Source: Salicibibacter cibarius
GTDB taxonomy: Bacteria; Bacillota; Bacilli; Bacillales; Marinococcaceae
Reading direction: 5' to 3'
NCBI RefSeq assembly: GCF_016495725.1
Contig: NZ_CP054705.1
Span: forward strand, 310,001-374,000
Length of the DNA stretch: 64,000 nt
The notes below the pieces were generated by a model. That model saw only the letters and a program-made list of their open reading frames with translations. It was not told the DNA's origin and searched no databases. The first letter of the stretch is position 1. Each line of letters begins with the position of its first letter. The position numbers were made by a program, and so were the translations under genes. Shown one piece after another: positions 42,337 through 50,604 of this stretch.

Positions 42337-43059
42337 TTACTTCTTTTTCACAGAATAGCGTATCCATAATGTATCGTGTTCCAATTCTTGAACAGATTTA
42401 AGTTGAAAAGATGTTTCTTCAATGCTGGAATACGGGTCTTTGGCGACGAAGAAACGATGGCCATCAGGATCAGCATTTGCGATAGGAGCTAGGATAACGC
42501 TGACTTCATCAACGAGTCCGTTTTGAACGATAGACCAATTAAGGGTTCCACCTCCCCCAACCATCATTCGCTTGATATGGAAGAGGTTATAGAACTTATC
42601 CAGCATGACGTCATAGTCAATTTGTTCTTTGCCGGCAATGATATAGGATATCTTTTTCTTTCTGAGAAAATCTTTATAGGCGTTTGACACTCGCTCCGTT
42701 AAGGCAACGACAATGTGAGAAGGGACACCGCCATAGCCAAACGTATTCTCCTCAAAGGCTAATTCTCCTCGTGTATCCATGGCTAAATAATACATCGGAG
42801 CATCGGGATCCGCCACATAATCCCCTTCGGGGACGGGGGCTGCATTTTCATCTAACTCCGGTCGCTTATAATGGGTGATGTTGTCTTCGGTGGTCGTCTT
42901 ACCGTTCAGATAGCCTTGTATCTCAAATTGTTGTTTTTCAGGGTCCAGTGAAAGCTCTTGATATTGTCGACTCGCTTCTTCAAATGCTTGCAAATCCATA
43001 ATATCCAGATTGCCATCGATGGACGTATGTGTGTGGATAATCACATAAGGTTTGTTCAT
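42337..43059 (-). CDS. Dihydrofolate-reductase-like/RibD C-terminal domain protein
   Basis: This is a 240-residue protein of the RibD-C/DHFR-like fold: PYVIIHTHTSIDGNLDI at the N-terminus, KKISYIIAGKEQIDYDVMLDKFYNLFHIKRMMVGGGGTLNWSIVQNGLVDEVSVILAPI at about 147-205, with the GGG-T-L-N nucleotide-binding loop. It presumably is an NADPH-dependent reductase of a small cyclic substrate; riboflavin genes are not nearby. It lies between an SDR (64 bases upstream) and the hairpin, within the MerR-controlled cluster. Confidence 0.83.
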   Translation of the reverse strand: MNKPYVIIHTHTSIDGNLDIMDLQAFEEASRQYQELSLDPEKQQFEIQGYLNGKTTTEDNITHYKRPELDENAAPVPEGDYVADPDAPMYYLAMDTRGELAFEENTFGYGGVPSHIVVALTERVSNAYKDFLRKKKISYIIAGKEQIDYDVMLDKFYNLFHIKRMMVGGGGTLNWSIVQNGLVDEVSVILAPIANADPDGHRFFVAKDPYSSIEETSFQLKSVQELEHDTLWIRYSVKKK

Positions 43060-43123
43060 TTTTGCTCCTCGCTTCGTGTAATTTTGAATGAAAATGTGGC
43101 TCTTGAATCAGTCATCTCCCCTA

Positions 43124-43870
43124 TTACCAAGGCTGCGTCGTTGGTCCAATCGTAAATTCATTAACATTGGTATCTTCCGGCTGATCGATGGCAAGTGCGA
43201 CAACATTGGCAACACGGTCTGGTCCAATTTCATATTGATTATACATAGCATTCGCATCTTTCGCTGTTTGTTCATCCGAGATTGTTTCAAGTAATTCCGA
43301 TTTGATTGCAGCTGGATAAATGGTCGCTGTGCGAATATTCGTTCCTTCTTGAGCAGACTCCATACGCAGAACTTCCATCAAATCGCGCACGGCCCATTTT
43401 GTTGCACCGTAAACAGCGCCACCAGGATAAGCTTTAAGCCCAGCTACCGAAGAAGTGGTAATGACATGTCCGGATTTTTGCTCGATAAACGTTGGCAATA
43501 TCGCAGCTATTCCGTTTAGAACGCCTTTGATGTTAACATCAACCATGCTGTTCCACTCATCGGTTTTCAATGCTGATAATGGTGAGTTGGGCATAAGCCC
43601 GGCATTTAAGAAAATAACATCAACCTTGCCAAACGTATCTTTTGCTGCGTTGACAAGCGCATCATTGTCTTCTGGGTTCACAACATCCATGACCTTGTAG
43701 GTGGCTTCCCCACCTTCGTTTTTAATTTTCTCGGCCAGAGCTTTTAAATTTTCTTCACGACGAGCGCCCAATACGACTTTCGCGCCTTTTGATGCTAATA
43801 ATTTTGCGGTAGCCTCGCCAATTCCTGAGGAAGCACCTGTGATAATGACGACTTTGTCCTCGATTGCCAT
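43124..43870 (-). CDS. Short-chain dehydrogenase/reductase, YdfG-like
   Basis: This is a classical SDR of 248 residues: cofactor motif TGASSGIGEAT (about 11-21), NAG in LNAGLMPNSPL, Ser in TTSSVAGL and the catalytic Tyr-Lys in YGATKWAVRDLMEVLR (about 153-168). Close in type to the SDR at 45410-46144 (NNAGIMPTAP, YCGTKFAVRAI). AAGGAG precedes the ATG. It is the first gene behind a MerR-type promoter and heads a run of minus-strand oxidoreductase genes. NADP-dependent reduction of aldehydes or ketones is likely. Confidence 0.9.
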   Translation of the reverse strand: MAIEDKVVIITGASSGIGEATAKLLASKGAKVVLGARREENLKALAEKIKNEGGEATYKVMDVVNPEDNDALVNAAKDTFGKVDVIFLNAGLMPNSPLSALKTDEWNSMVDVNIKGVLNGIAAILPTFIEQKSGHVITTSSVAGLKAYPGGAVYGATKWAVRDLMEVLRMESAQEGTNIRTATIYPAAIKSELLETISDEQTAKDANAMYNQYEIGPDRVANVVALAIDQPEDTNVNEFTIGPTTQPW

Positions 43871-43903
43871 AAAAGCATTTCTCCTTTATCTATTGATAGG
43901 TAA

Positions 43904-43934
43904 ACTCTACACCTTTGAGTCGACTCAAAGGCAA
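43904..43934 (-). promoter_or_regulatory. MerR-type promoter of the SDR/DHFR-like/cupin/reductase cluster
   Basis: On the minus strand TTGCCT (43934-43929) and TAGAGT (43909-43904) are separated by 19 bases. The spacer contains the perfect palindrome formed by CTTTGAGTC and GACTCAAAG (43913-43930). The over-long spacer and central palindrome are the hallmarks of MerR-activated promoters. Confidence 0.78.
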
Positions 43935-43983
43935 GGCTGATGCTCTATTTATAAACTATTCGTTTGTGGCAGCACGGTGGACT

Positions 43984-45024
43984 TCAATTCCGAGAGGCTA
44001 TTGTAAACCCGTGCGTTCTTTTTGTTTTCAAATGGTTCGGCCATTCCACCGGAACTTTATTCCATGTTTGCCCGGCATCATGCGACATATAAAAGCCAAG
44101 ATTATTGACAGCGTAAAAAACACCCGATTCGGCTGGATGGGAGGCGAGCGCAAAGACTGCGGAACCCTCTGGGTCAGGAAGACCATCATAGACAGGCGTC
44201 CAAGGGCCAGCCTTTTCGAGGCGCACTAAAATCGTGCTTGCCCTCGATGGGTCATATGCTTCATAGGGACTTTTGGCAGCGGAAGCTACCATCATATCTG
44301 CATTTGCAGGATCCACGGCAATATCGACTACATAGTTATAGGGATCAAGTCCCTTATTAACCGTCTGCCATGTGGTTCCGGCATCAAAACTTTCCGCATA
44401 GCCACCACCCGCGGCTTCATATACCCGGCCCGGGACGTGCGGGTGGGTCGTTAATGCGTGGCAGTCATATTGGGAATTTGGTTTGCGATCCTCCCAATTC
44501 GCTCCTTTATCTTCACTTTTCATGACCCCGCCGAGTTCAATGCCGATAAAAATGCGATGCTCATCATGCATATCCGGTTCAATCCAACGTACGTGGTGGG
44601 TATGGGGGCGGGGCGGGAAACTCCAGGAAGATCGCGACGGTAAATCCAGCAATGCCGGACAATCGGTCCACGTTTGACCGCCGTCTTCGGAACGAAATAA
44701 ACCGCTGGGTTCCGTGCCCGCCCATACAACACGATAGCCATGTTTGACTTCCGTCGGACTGACGGCGACACTCATCACCCGGTTATGTGAAATGCCCGGC
44801 CCGGCAGGCTCCCACGTTTCGCCACTGTCATCACTGATCCACAACCCATCGTTAAATGTTCCCCCATACAGTCGCCCCGGACGAGTCGGGTCTGTTGCCA
44901 GGCATAAAAATACATCCGGCGCTGATCTTTTCTTCATCGTCCATTTTCTGTCCACCTGTTTTATTTCATAAACAGAGCTTCCGGCTGAAAAATAGAGAAC
45001 ATCCACGCTGCTCACCGCCTTCAT
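43984..45024 (-). CDS. BNR/sialidase-like beta-propeller protein
   Basis: The protein has 346 residues with repeated Asp-box motifs (SDDSGETW, SEDGGQTW, SEDKGANW, SFDAGTTW, SHDAGQTW) spaced through the chain, indicating a WD40/YVTN- or sortilin-type propeller. No signal peptide or catalytic sialidase residues are evident. Related proteins are annotated as glycosyl hydrolases or exo-alpha-sialidases, but in Bacillota they are of unknown role. It has its own MerR-type palindrome about 90 bases upstream. Compared with its neighbours it is richer in G+C and Trp, which may indicate separate acquisition. Confidence 0.82.
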   Translation of the reverse strand: MKAVSSVDVLYFSAGSSVYEIKQVDRKWTMKKRSAPDVFLCLATDPTRPGRLYGGTFNDGLWISDDSGETWEPAGPGISHNRVMSVAVSPTEVKHGYRVVWAGTEPSGLFRSEDGGQTWTDCPALLDLPSRSSWSFPPRPHTHHVRWIEPDMHDEHRIFIGIELGGVMKSEDKGANWEDRKPNSQYDCHALTTHPHVPGRVYEAAGGGYAESFDAGTTWQTVNKGLDPYNYVVDIAVDPANADMMVASAAKSPYEAYDPSRASTILVRLEKAGPWTPVYDGLPDPEGSAVFALASHPAESGVFYAVNNLGFYMSHDAGQTWNKVPVEWPNHLKTKRTHGFTIASRN

Positions 45025-45110
45025 TTATTAAAAAGCTAGTTTGTGACTGTCTATACGATCTATACCCGGTTTGCTTAGTCCATCTAACCCTCCTTTTTTA
45101 CTTGGAGATT

Positions 45111-45141
45111 ATGCTATATCATAGAGTTAACTCTAGGTAAA
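45111..45141 (-). promoter_or_regulatory. MerR-type promoter of the BNR-repeat gene
   Basis: The palindrome TAGAGTTAACTCTA (45122-45135) is identical to the one in the merR promoter. On the minus strand TTTACC (45141-45136) and TAGCAT (45116-45111) lie 19 bases apart around it. Confidence 0.68.
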
Positions 45142-45250
45142 GAAAATAGATTCCCAGCGTTCAAACAATTTAGTCCATTGGAAAGAATCTTAACAGGAGA
45201 GCTGAGTGATCAAAATAGATGAGCAACTGAACACACGCGTTCTGTCATTA

Positions 45251-45320
45251 ATCAGCCAAAAACGCCTCGATATCAGCCAAATTTTGCAATATATCAGCCA
45301 AAACAAGCAGTTTATCAGCC
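45251..45320. repeat. Four tandem ATCAGCC repeats with a 21-bp period
   Basis: ATCAGCC starts at 45251, 45272, 45293 and 45314, exactly 21 bases apart; three copies continue as CAAA. The bases between are not conserved. It lies in the intergenic stretch 45142-45409, in which no gene is seen. The spacing (two helical turns, or seven codons) suggests either a multi-site protein-binding array or a dispersed intergenic repeat family. Confidence 0.75.
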
Positions 45321-45409
45321 ATTTGAACGCATGGTGAAAGAATGTTCACCCTAAGCACTTCAAATCTGTTACACCCTAAAAGGAGCAGCAGACCAAGAGA
45401 ACCACACAC

Positions 45410-46144
45410 TTATACAGGCTGTGTAGTCGGATGGACAATCATATCACTTACTGCCATGCGGTCTGGTGTATCAATCGCGAATACGACAGCTGATGCAATA
45501 TCTTCTGAAACTAATCCCCATTCTTTTTGTGATTCGTGAAGGGTTTCAGATACATTTTTGTCACTAATTGTTTTATATAGTTCGGTTGCAACGGCTCCCG
45601 GTGAGATAATGGTTGATTTAATATTATTTTCCCGTTGTTCTTGTCTTACACCTTCCATAATCGCGCGTACCGCAAACTTCGTTCCGCAATAGACGGCTGA
45701 ATCAGGGTATACCACATGTCCTGCTACGGAATCCGTCGCGATAATATGTCCTGATTTTTGCTCGGCCATGATAGGTACGACAGCAGCAATACCGTTTAAA
45801 ACACCCATAACATTGATATCTAGCATATTCTGCCATTCATCACGACGGGCTTCCACAATTGGAGCCGTTGGCATAATTCCTGCATTGTTATAAAGAACGT
45901 CAATTCTGCCATAGGTCTCCATCGCAAGCTCCACGACCTTGGTTACATCATCATAGTTCGTTACGTCTGCTGGTTGAATATGAATGTCTGCTTCCGGGTA
46001 TTCCCCCTTGATTGCTTCGAGCCGATCTAATCGGCGTGCAGCAAGAATCAATTTAGCATCTTTTTCAGCAAGAAACTTAGACGTTGCTTCACCAATCCCG
46101 CTGGACGCACCCATAATAACGATCACTTTATCTTTAACTGCCAT
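45410..46144 (-). CDS. Short-chain dehydrogenase/reductase
   Basis: This is a 244-residue classical SDR: MGASSGIGEATSKFL (about 10-24), YNNAGIMPTAPIVEARRDEW, catalytic Ser in ATDSVAGHVV and Tyr-Lys in YCGTKFAVRAIMEGVR (about 151-166). It resembles the SDR at 43124-43870 over its whole length and is probably an older paralogue. AGGAGGAA precedes the ATG. It follows the DUF2255 gene by 30 bases and probably shares its MerR-type promoter. Confidence 0.9.
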   Translation of the reverse strand: MAVKDKVIVIMGASSGIGEATSKFLAEKDAKLILAARRLDRLEAIKGEYPEADIHIQPADVTNYDDVTKVVELAMETYGRIDVLYNNAGIMPTAPIVEARRDEWQNMLDINVMGVLNGIAAVVPIMAEQKSGHIIATDSVAGHVVYPDSAVYCGTKFAVRAIMEGVRQEQRENNIKSTIISPGAVATELYKTISDKNVSETLHESQKEWGLVSEDIASAVVFAIDTPDRMAVSDMIVHPTTQPV

Positions 46145-46174
46145 ATAAAATTCCTCCTATTTTGTGTCAATCTA

Positions 46175-46561
46175 TTATTCATTACGAGGTAAAATTTTCA
46201 CGGTTGCACTTACAGGGCCTTTTTCTAACATAGGTGGGAGGTAGCGGCTGTTACTGTATTTTTCTTTATAAGCTTCGTCTATCTTTTCTGTTAATGCAGG
46301 ATCATTGTCTATAGGTTGAAAAATAACATCGTATTCTTCACCGGCTAATTTGATCTTTCCCGCTTTTTGTTCAATAGCAGATTGATACCATCTTGAATTT
46401 CGACCGTTATAAGCTCGGACATATAGGTTGTTGTCTACAACGACTGACCAAATCCAAGTCGGTGTTCCAGGCGTTTTCCCATCGCTATAAAATGGGGATA
46501 TATAGAAATCGTCAGATTTGGCAAAAGCCCCAATTTGTTCTTGAGTCCAGTTGGTTTGCAT
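46175..46561 (-). CDS. DUF2255-family protein
   Basis: The protein has 128 residues from the ATG at 46561 (GGGAGTG upstream). The longer open frame to 46636 would run through the promoter, so it is rejected. The sequence WTQEQIGAFAKSDDFYISPF, TPTWIWSVVVDNNLYVRAYNGRNSRWYQSA and YDVIFQPIDND fits DUF2255. This family is thought to have an F420-binding/pyridoxamine-oxidase-like split-barrel character, without an assigned reaction. It is the first gene of a pair with an SDR under a MerR-type promoter and is divergent from a LysR gene. Confidence 0.8.
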   Translation of the reverse strand: MQTNWTQEQIGAFAKSDDFYISPFYSDGKTPGTPTWIWSVVVDNNLYVRAYNGRNSRWYQSAIEQKAGKIKLAGEEYDVIFQPIDNDPALTEKIDEAYKEKYSNSRYLPPMLEKGPVSATVKILPRNE

Positions 46562-46592
46562 CGTTTTCACTCCCTTTTTGAAAGTAAATTTA

Positions 46593-46623
46593 ATATTAAT
46601 CCTTAGAGTCCACTTTAAGTCAA
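46593..46623 (-). promoter_or_regulatory. MerR-type promoter of the DUF2255-SDR pair
   Basis: On the minus strand TTGACT (46623-46618) and TAATAT (46598-46593) are 19 bases apart. The spacer carries the imperfect palindrome CTTAAAGTGGACTCTAAG (46619-46602). Confidence 0.75.
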
Positions 46624-46750
46624 GAATAATGGTCAAAAAACCACTTTTGCAGTTACCTCGTGTTTCTTACCTTTGCACTAAAATCATAAAATGGTATGCT
46701 TCAAATATCAAATACCTTGGTATGTCTTTGATTTATAGGAAGGCCCCATT

Positions 46751-47485
46751 ATGGAAATCCGATTGTTGCGATATTTTATTGCGGTAGCGAATCAACAGAG
46801 TATTTCGGCTGCAGCACAATATTTGCATTTATCACAGCCGTCGTTATCGAGACAATTAAGTGAATTTGAAAAAGAATTGGGTACCACTTTATTCATCAGG
46901 GGAAATCGAAAAATAACGTTAACGGATGAAGGTATGTTCTTGCTAAATAAAGCGAAAGAAATTGTTGAGTTAGTCGATAAAACGGAAGCTAATTTTAACC
47001 AATCAACAGAAATAATTAGCAGTGAAATCTACATCGGTAGCGGTGAAACCGAGGCGATGCGTTTTATTGCTGAAACGTTAAAAGCGTTAACGGAAGACTA
47101 TCCAAACATTCGATTTCATTTATATAGTGGCAATGCGGATGATGTTATGGATAAGTTAGACAGTGGGCTATTAGATTTTGGCATTGTTATAGAACCGGCA
47201 GATAAACAAAAATATGATTATATGCAATTGCCGTGTACAGATGTTTGGGGTGTTTTAATGCGCAAGGATAGTCCTTTGGCTGGGAAGCCATTTGTTCAGC
47301 CAATGGATCTAATAGATAAACCGCTGATAACGTCACGTCAAACGGCTGTTAGTAATGAATTGACAGGATGGTTTGGACAGAATGTTGAGGATTTAACGAT
47401 TACCGGAACATACAACTTACTTTACAATGCTGCACTCATGGTCGAAGAAAATATTGGATATGCATTTACATGCAGTATGGCGTGA
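46751..47485 (+). pseudogene. LysR-family regulator, C-terminally truncated
   Basis: The N-terminal LysR helix-turn-helix is intact: LLRYFIAVANQQSISAAAQYLHLSQPSLSRQLSEFEKELGTTLF. The effector domain begins normally (EIYIGSGETEAMRFIAETLKALTEDYPNIRFHLYSGN). The frame ends after NIGYAFTCSMA at 244 residues, whereas LysR proteins usually have 290-300; the last strand and helix of the effector domain are missing. It is divergent from the DUF2255-SDR genes, the usual LysR-target arrangement. It may still bind DNA, but ligand response would be impaired. The downstream DNA leads to insertion-sequence debris, so a deletion is likely. Confidence 0.75.
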
Positions 47486-47524
47486 AGGAATATTGGATTA
47501 TAAATCCTCTTTTGAACAAAAAAG

Positions 47525-47590
47525 TTAGCGCAGCATTCCCCTTTAAAATTTTCGATTTAGTGGGGGTTAGGCGCTAAGGTCTTGGTCTTT
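47525..47590 (+). terminator. Hairpin with T-rich tail
   Basis: TTAGCGC (47525-47531) pairs with GCGCTAA (47571-47577), and CCCC with GGGG inside, followed by GGTCTTGGTCTTTTTATTTTT. It is probably the original end of the LysR transcript. Confidence 0.6.
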
Positions 47591-47705
47591 TTATTTTTAA
47601 AAATATTTTGGGTAAGTATAGAATTAGACTTCGTGTAAAGGTAAGGTATAATAAAATCAAACAAATGTTTCTGTTATAAATAGATAACCTTGGAAGGAGG
47701 GTTTG

Positions 47706-47746
47706 ATGATGAAGATAGCCAAAACATTGTCGCATAAGATTACGAA
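47706..47746 (+). pseudogene. 5' stub of an Rpn-family nuclease gene
   Basis: After a strong site (GGAAGGAGGG) an ATG reads MMKIAKTLSHKITN and then runs directly into the IS4 end at 47747. The C-terminal part of an Rpn-type nuclease resumes in frame on the other side of the element (49327), so this is most likely the start of the same gene. A promoter-like GTATAATAAAA lies upstream. Confidence 0.5.
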
Positions 47747-49331
47747 CTCAACTTTCGGAGCTAAAAATCACAGGTAAACCCTTGTGAAATCAGGATTTTC
47801 AGCAGATTTTTTATCCGAAAAAAGCAAAAAACACCCTGTTCTTTGGTAAAATAAAGGTACAACCACCAAAACCAAAGAAAGGATGTTTTCTGTGGCTTCC
47901 ATGGTACCAGATTCCTATCAAAATGACCAACAACAATCTCGGGTGATGCGCTTTTTCAAACAGGCCAAAGTTGGTACGTTTTTGCATCAATCCAATATTC
48001 ATAAAGAAAAAGGGTTAACTGCGCTCGTGCTTGTGCAATTTATCTTTTCTCTCGTTCTTCAAGGGAAAAATCTTTACCGGACGCTTGAATCTGACCGTCT
48101 CCCTGATGCACCGGAAAAGGATGCGGTGTACGATTTGATGAAACGCTCAACGTACAACTGGCGGAAATTTCTCGTCTTGGTTAGCGCTCATCTCATTGAG
48201 ACCTACCTCCGACCGTTAACCAATCGCGATGGTGTGTTAATCGTCGATGACTCGAGCTATGACCGTAATCGAAGTAAAGCCGTCGAACTTCTCGCGCGTG
48301 TTAAAGATCATACCACAGGCGCCTACTTTAAAGGCTTTCGGATGCTCACGCTCGGCTGGTCAGATGGCACAACATTTCTGCCTCTGGCCTTTTCACTACT
48401 CAGTTCGAGAAATGTAAAAAACCGTTTCCAGGAGGTAAATCCGAACATCGACAAACGAACGGTGGGTTATCGCCGCCGACAAGAAGCGCTACAAAAAGGA
48501 ACGGAAACGTTGTTCACTTTGCTGGATGACATCAACCCTGTGAAGCTTGGCGCTAAAACACTCCTTTTCGATAGTTGGTTTGCATACCCTTCAATCATCA
48601 AACGAGTGGTCACCGAGTATCCCCTGGATGTTGTGTGTATGATCAAGCGATCCCCAAGATTCACTATACCTACGAAGGGGAATCCTATACGTTGAACCAG
48701 CTTTACCAAAACGTGCGCAAGAAACGAGGCCGGGCAAAAATCCTTGCTTCCATTCTTGTTGGTCTAGGTTCGGATGAAAATGGGCAAGAGATTCAAGCTC
48801 GCATCATTTTTGTTCGTGATCGTAACCGTTCGAAACAGTGGTTAGCCATTCTCACGACGAACCTGGATCATACCGAAGAAGATGCTGTCCGCATTTATGG
48901 CAAGCGTTGGGCCATTGAATGTTTTTTCAAAGTGACCAAGTCTCATTTGCGATTGGCTAAGGAATTCCAATGCCGCAGTTATGATGCGCTAACTGCGCAC
49001 ACATCAATCGTTTTCCTCCGCTACATGATGCTCGCTGTGAGCTCGCGGGAGGAAGAAGATCCTCGCACGATTGGTCAGCTGTTTTTCATGTGTTGTGATG
49101 AGATAGAGGATCTTCGATTTTCTGAAGCACTCTTGATGATCCTTGACGTGTTAGGGTCGATGCTCGCGGAAGAACACTTGCTCACGGACGAGCAAATTCA
49201 GCCGTTTTTGGATCGCTTGCTTGATAACTTGCCGGAATTTTTGCGAAAACCGTTACTTTCTCGAGGGTGAATTAGTCTTAAATCCCTTTATATCAGTGGT
49301 TTACGAGTGTTAGTCATGTCCGAAAGTTGAG
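47747..49331 (+). mobile_element. IS4-family insertion sequence, second (defective) copy
   Basis: This is the same element as 4669-6251, in the opposite orientation, with both inverted ends intact (CTCAACTTTCGGA at 47747-47759; TCCGAAAGTTGAG at 49319-49331). The flanks (TTACGAA on the left, TTATGAT on the right) are not a direct repeat, unlike copy 1. This fits a deletion next to the element after insertion. The transposase is frameshifted. Confidence 0.9.
47883..49270 (+). pseudogene. IS4-family transposase, frameshifted
   Basis: It matches the intact transposase at 4730-6118 almost throughout, including VLIVDDSSYDRN, LLFDSWFAYPSI and AIECFFKVTKSHLRL. At 48652-48655 a run of four C replaces five C of the intact copy. 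The frame therefore ends after MIKRSPRFTIP and the remainder (KIHYTYEGESYTLNQL to LLSRG) lies in another frame. The second catalytic Asp is before the break and the Glu after it, so no functional enzyme is made. Confidence 0.92.
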
Positions 49332-49920
49332 TTATGATGAAAAAAATAAAGAAGAACCCAATTCATTTAAAATGAGTTTTCCCTTTTTGGATGTATTGCA
49401 ATTTAACTATTTGACGGTTGAGTTAAGTAAATTGGACTGGCGGGAATACATTCGGAAAGATAACCCTGTGGCAGGTGCATTAATGAGTAAAATGGGGTAC
49501 ACTAAGGATGAAAAGATCGAGGTTAAAAAAGAATTTTTACGGATGCTTGTTCGGCTCGAACTTGACCCAGCAAGGAATCATCTGCTAACCACATTTTTTG
49601 AAACGTATTTGGAGCTTTCAGAGCGTGAAGAGCATATACTGGCAGACGAAGTCAATCAACTTGATCCCAATGAGGAGGCGAGAGTTATGGAATTAATGAC
49701 TTCTTATGAACGAAGAGGGATGGAAAAAGGGAAACAAGATTCTATTTTAGCTTTTTTGGACGTAAGGTTTGGCCCGACGACGGATTCAGTACAAGAACAG
49801 GTGCGTTCGATTGAAGATGTAGAATTGTTAGATGAAGTATCACGCAAAGTATTTTCAGCAAAATCTTATGAAGATGCGCAAAAGATTATTAATGAAACAG
49901 TAAAAATTCAAAATGAATGA
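49327..49920 (+). pseudogene. C-terminal part of an Rpn-family nuclease, cut by the IS4 element
   Basis: About 198 codons starting at the IS end: SYDEKNKEEPNSFKMSFPFLDVLQFNYL, LDWREYIRKDNPVAGALMSKMGYT, VKKEFLRMLVRLELDPARN and ELMTSYERRGMEKGKQDSILAFLDVRFG. This is the well-conserved second half of the Bacillaceae Rpn/PD-(D/E)XK family transposase-like proteins. The nuclease half is missing. Only a 14-codon stub survives on the other side of the element, so roughly 150 codons were lost. Confidence 0.75.
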
Positions 49921-49983
49921 TTTGCTTATGATTTCATTCTTTAATGGTAGTACGGATGAATTGTTTGTGGATTATACACCGAT

Positions 49984-50016
49984 ACACCAACACGCTATAA
50001 GTGTTGGTGTTTTTAT
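49984..50016 (+). terminator. Rho-independent terminator
   Basis: ACACCAACAC (49984-49993) pairs with GTGTTGGTGT (50001-50010), followed by TTTTAT. It was the terminator of the Rpn-family gene. Confidence 0.88.
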
Positions 50017-50140
50017 ATGGGTTTCACTCTATGTAAATAAGTGGGAAACATGCTACGGAATTTATTCATCATTCACGTGAACGGGGAAATATTGCATATT
50101 GCCTTTATTAAAAAAGGGGACAAAAAAGGAGGAAGTTAAA

Positions 50141-50185
50141 ATGAAAATGGCGAACAACCTGGTGGTCAAGGGACGTTGGAAATGA
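50141..50185 (+). CDS. 14-codon leader peptide coupled to the next gene
   Basis: A very strong site (AAAAAAGGAGG) seven bases upstream serves an ATG that encodes only MKMANNLVVKGRWK. Its stop TGA overlaps the ATG of the next gene (AAATGAACG). The next gene has only a weak site of its own, so this mini-frame probably delivers ribosomes to it by termination-reinitiation. Confidence 0.55.
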   Translation: MKMANNLVVKGRWK

Positions 50186-50514
50186 ACGAAATGTATTCCG
50201 TTAGGAAAGTACGTACGACTTTGACTGTTCAAACGTCGGGTGAACCGGATACATTGGAAACAGGCGATGGATTACTTGTGTGCGGTCGTTATGTCATTAA
50301 CTTTATTGAAGAACCTGTGCAACATGTTTCTGTCCATGAATTACGAGCGTGCCAATTCACCTCCGGCGATCACATCATTTACGATTATATCGGTGATGTT
50401 AGACGGCAGTTAATAGCCGAAAAAGGGCTGTATTTAAGCGCTGATGAACTTCGAAACATGTCCGCCATAGCTTTTCTGATCCATCTTACCATAAATCAAA
50501 AAGAGATTATATGA
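50182..50514 (+). CDS. Hypothetical protein of a putative integrative element
   Basis: The protein has 110 residues and is not recognised. It is soluble with mixed alpha/beta character: YSVRKVRTTLTVQTSGEPDTLETGDGLLVCGRYVINFIEEP resembles a beta-rich N-terminus, and ELRNMSAIAFLIHLTINQ a C-terminal helix. It is coupled to the leader peptide through an overlapping stop and start. It precedes an excisionase-like HTH protein and an integrase, so it is likely accessory to the mobile element. Confidence 0.55.
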   Translation: MNEMYSVRKVRTTLTVQTSGEPDTLETGDGLLVCGRYVINFIEEPVQHVSVHELRACQFTSGDHIIYDYIGDVRRQLIAEKGLYLSADELRNMSAIAFLIHLTINQKEII

Positions 50515-50604
50515 ATGCAAATGACTACTCAAGATGGGTTGATGTTAGGTTTTTAAACTAACAAAAAATTAACGAATTGGAAAATGAAAAGAGAGGTCAT
50601 TACA

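Noticed and set aside
45251-45320. Possible CRISPR array
   Set aside because: Only seven to eleven bases are conserved per 21-bp unit, there are four units, and no cas genes are near; it is listed as a periodic repeat.
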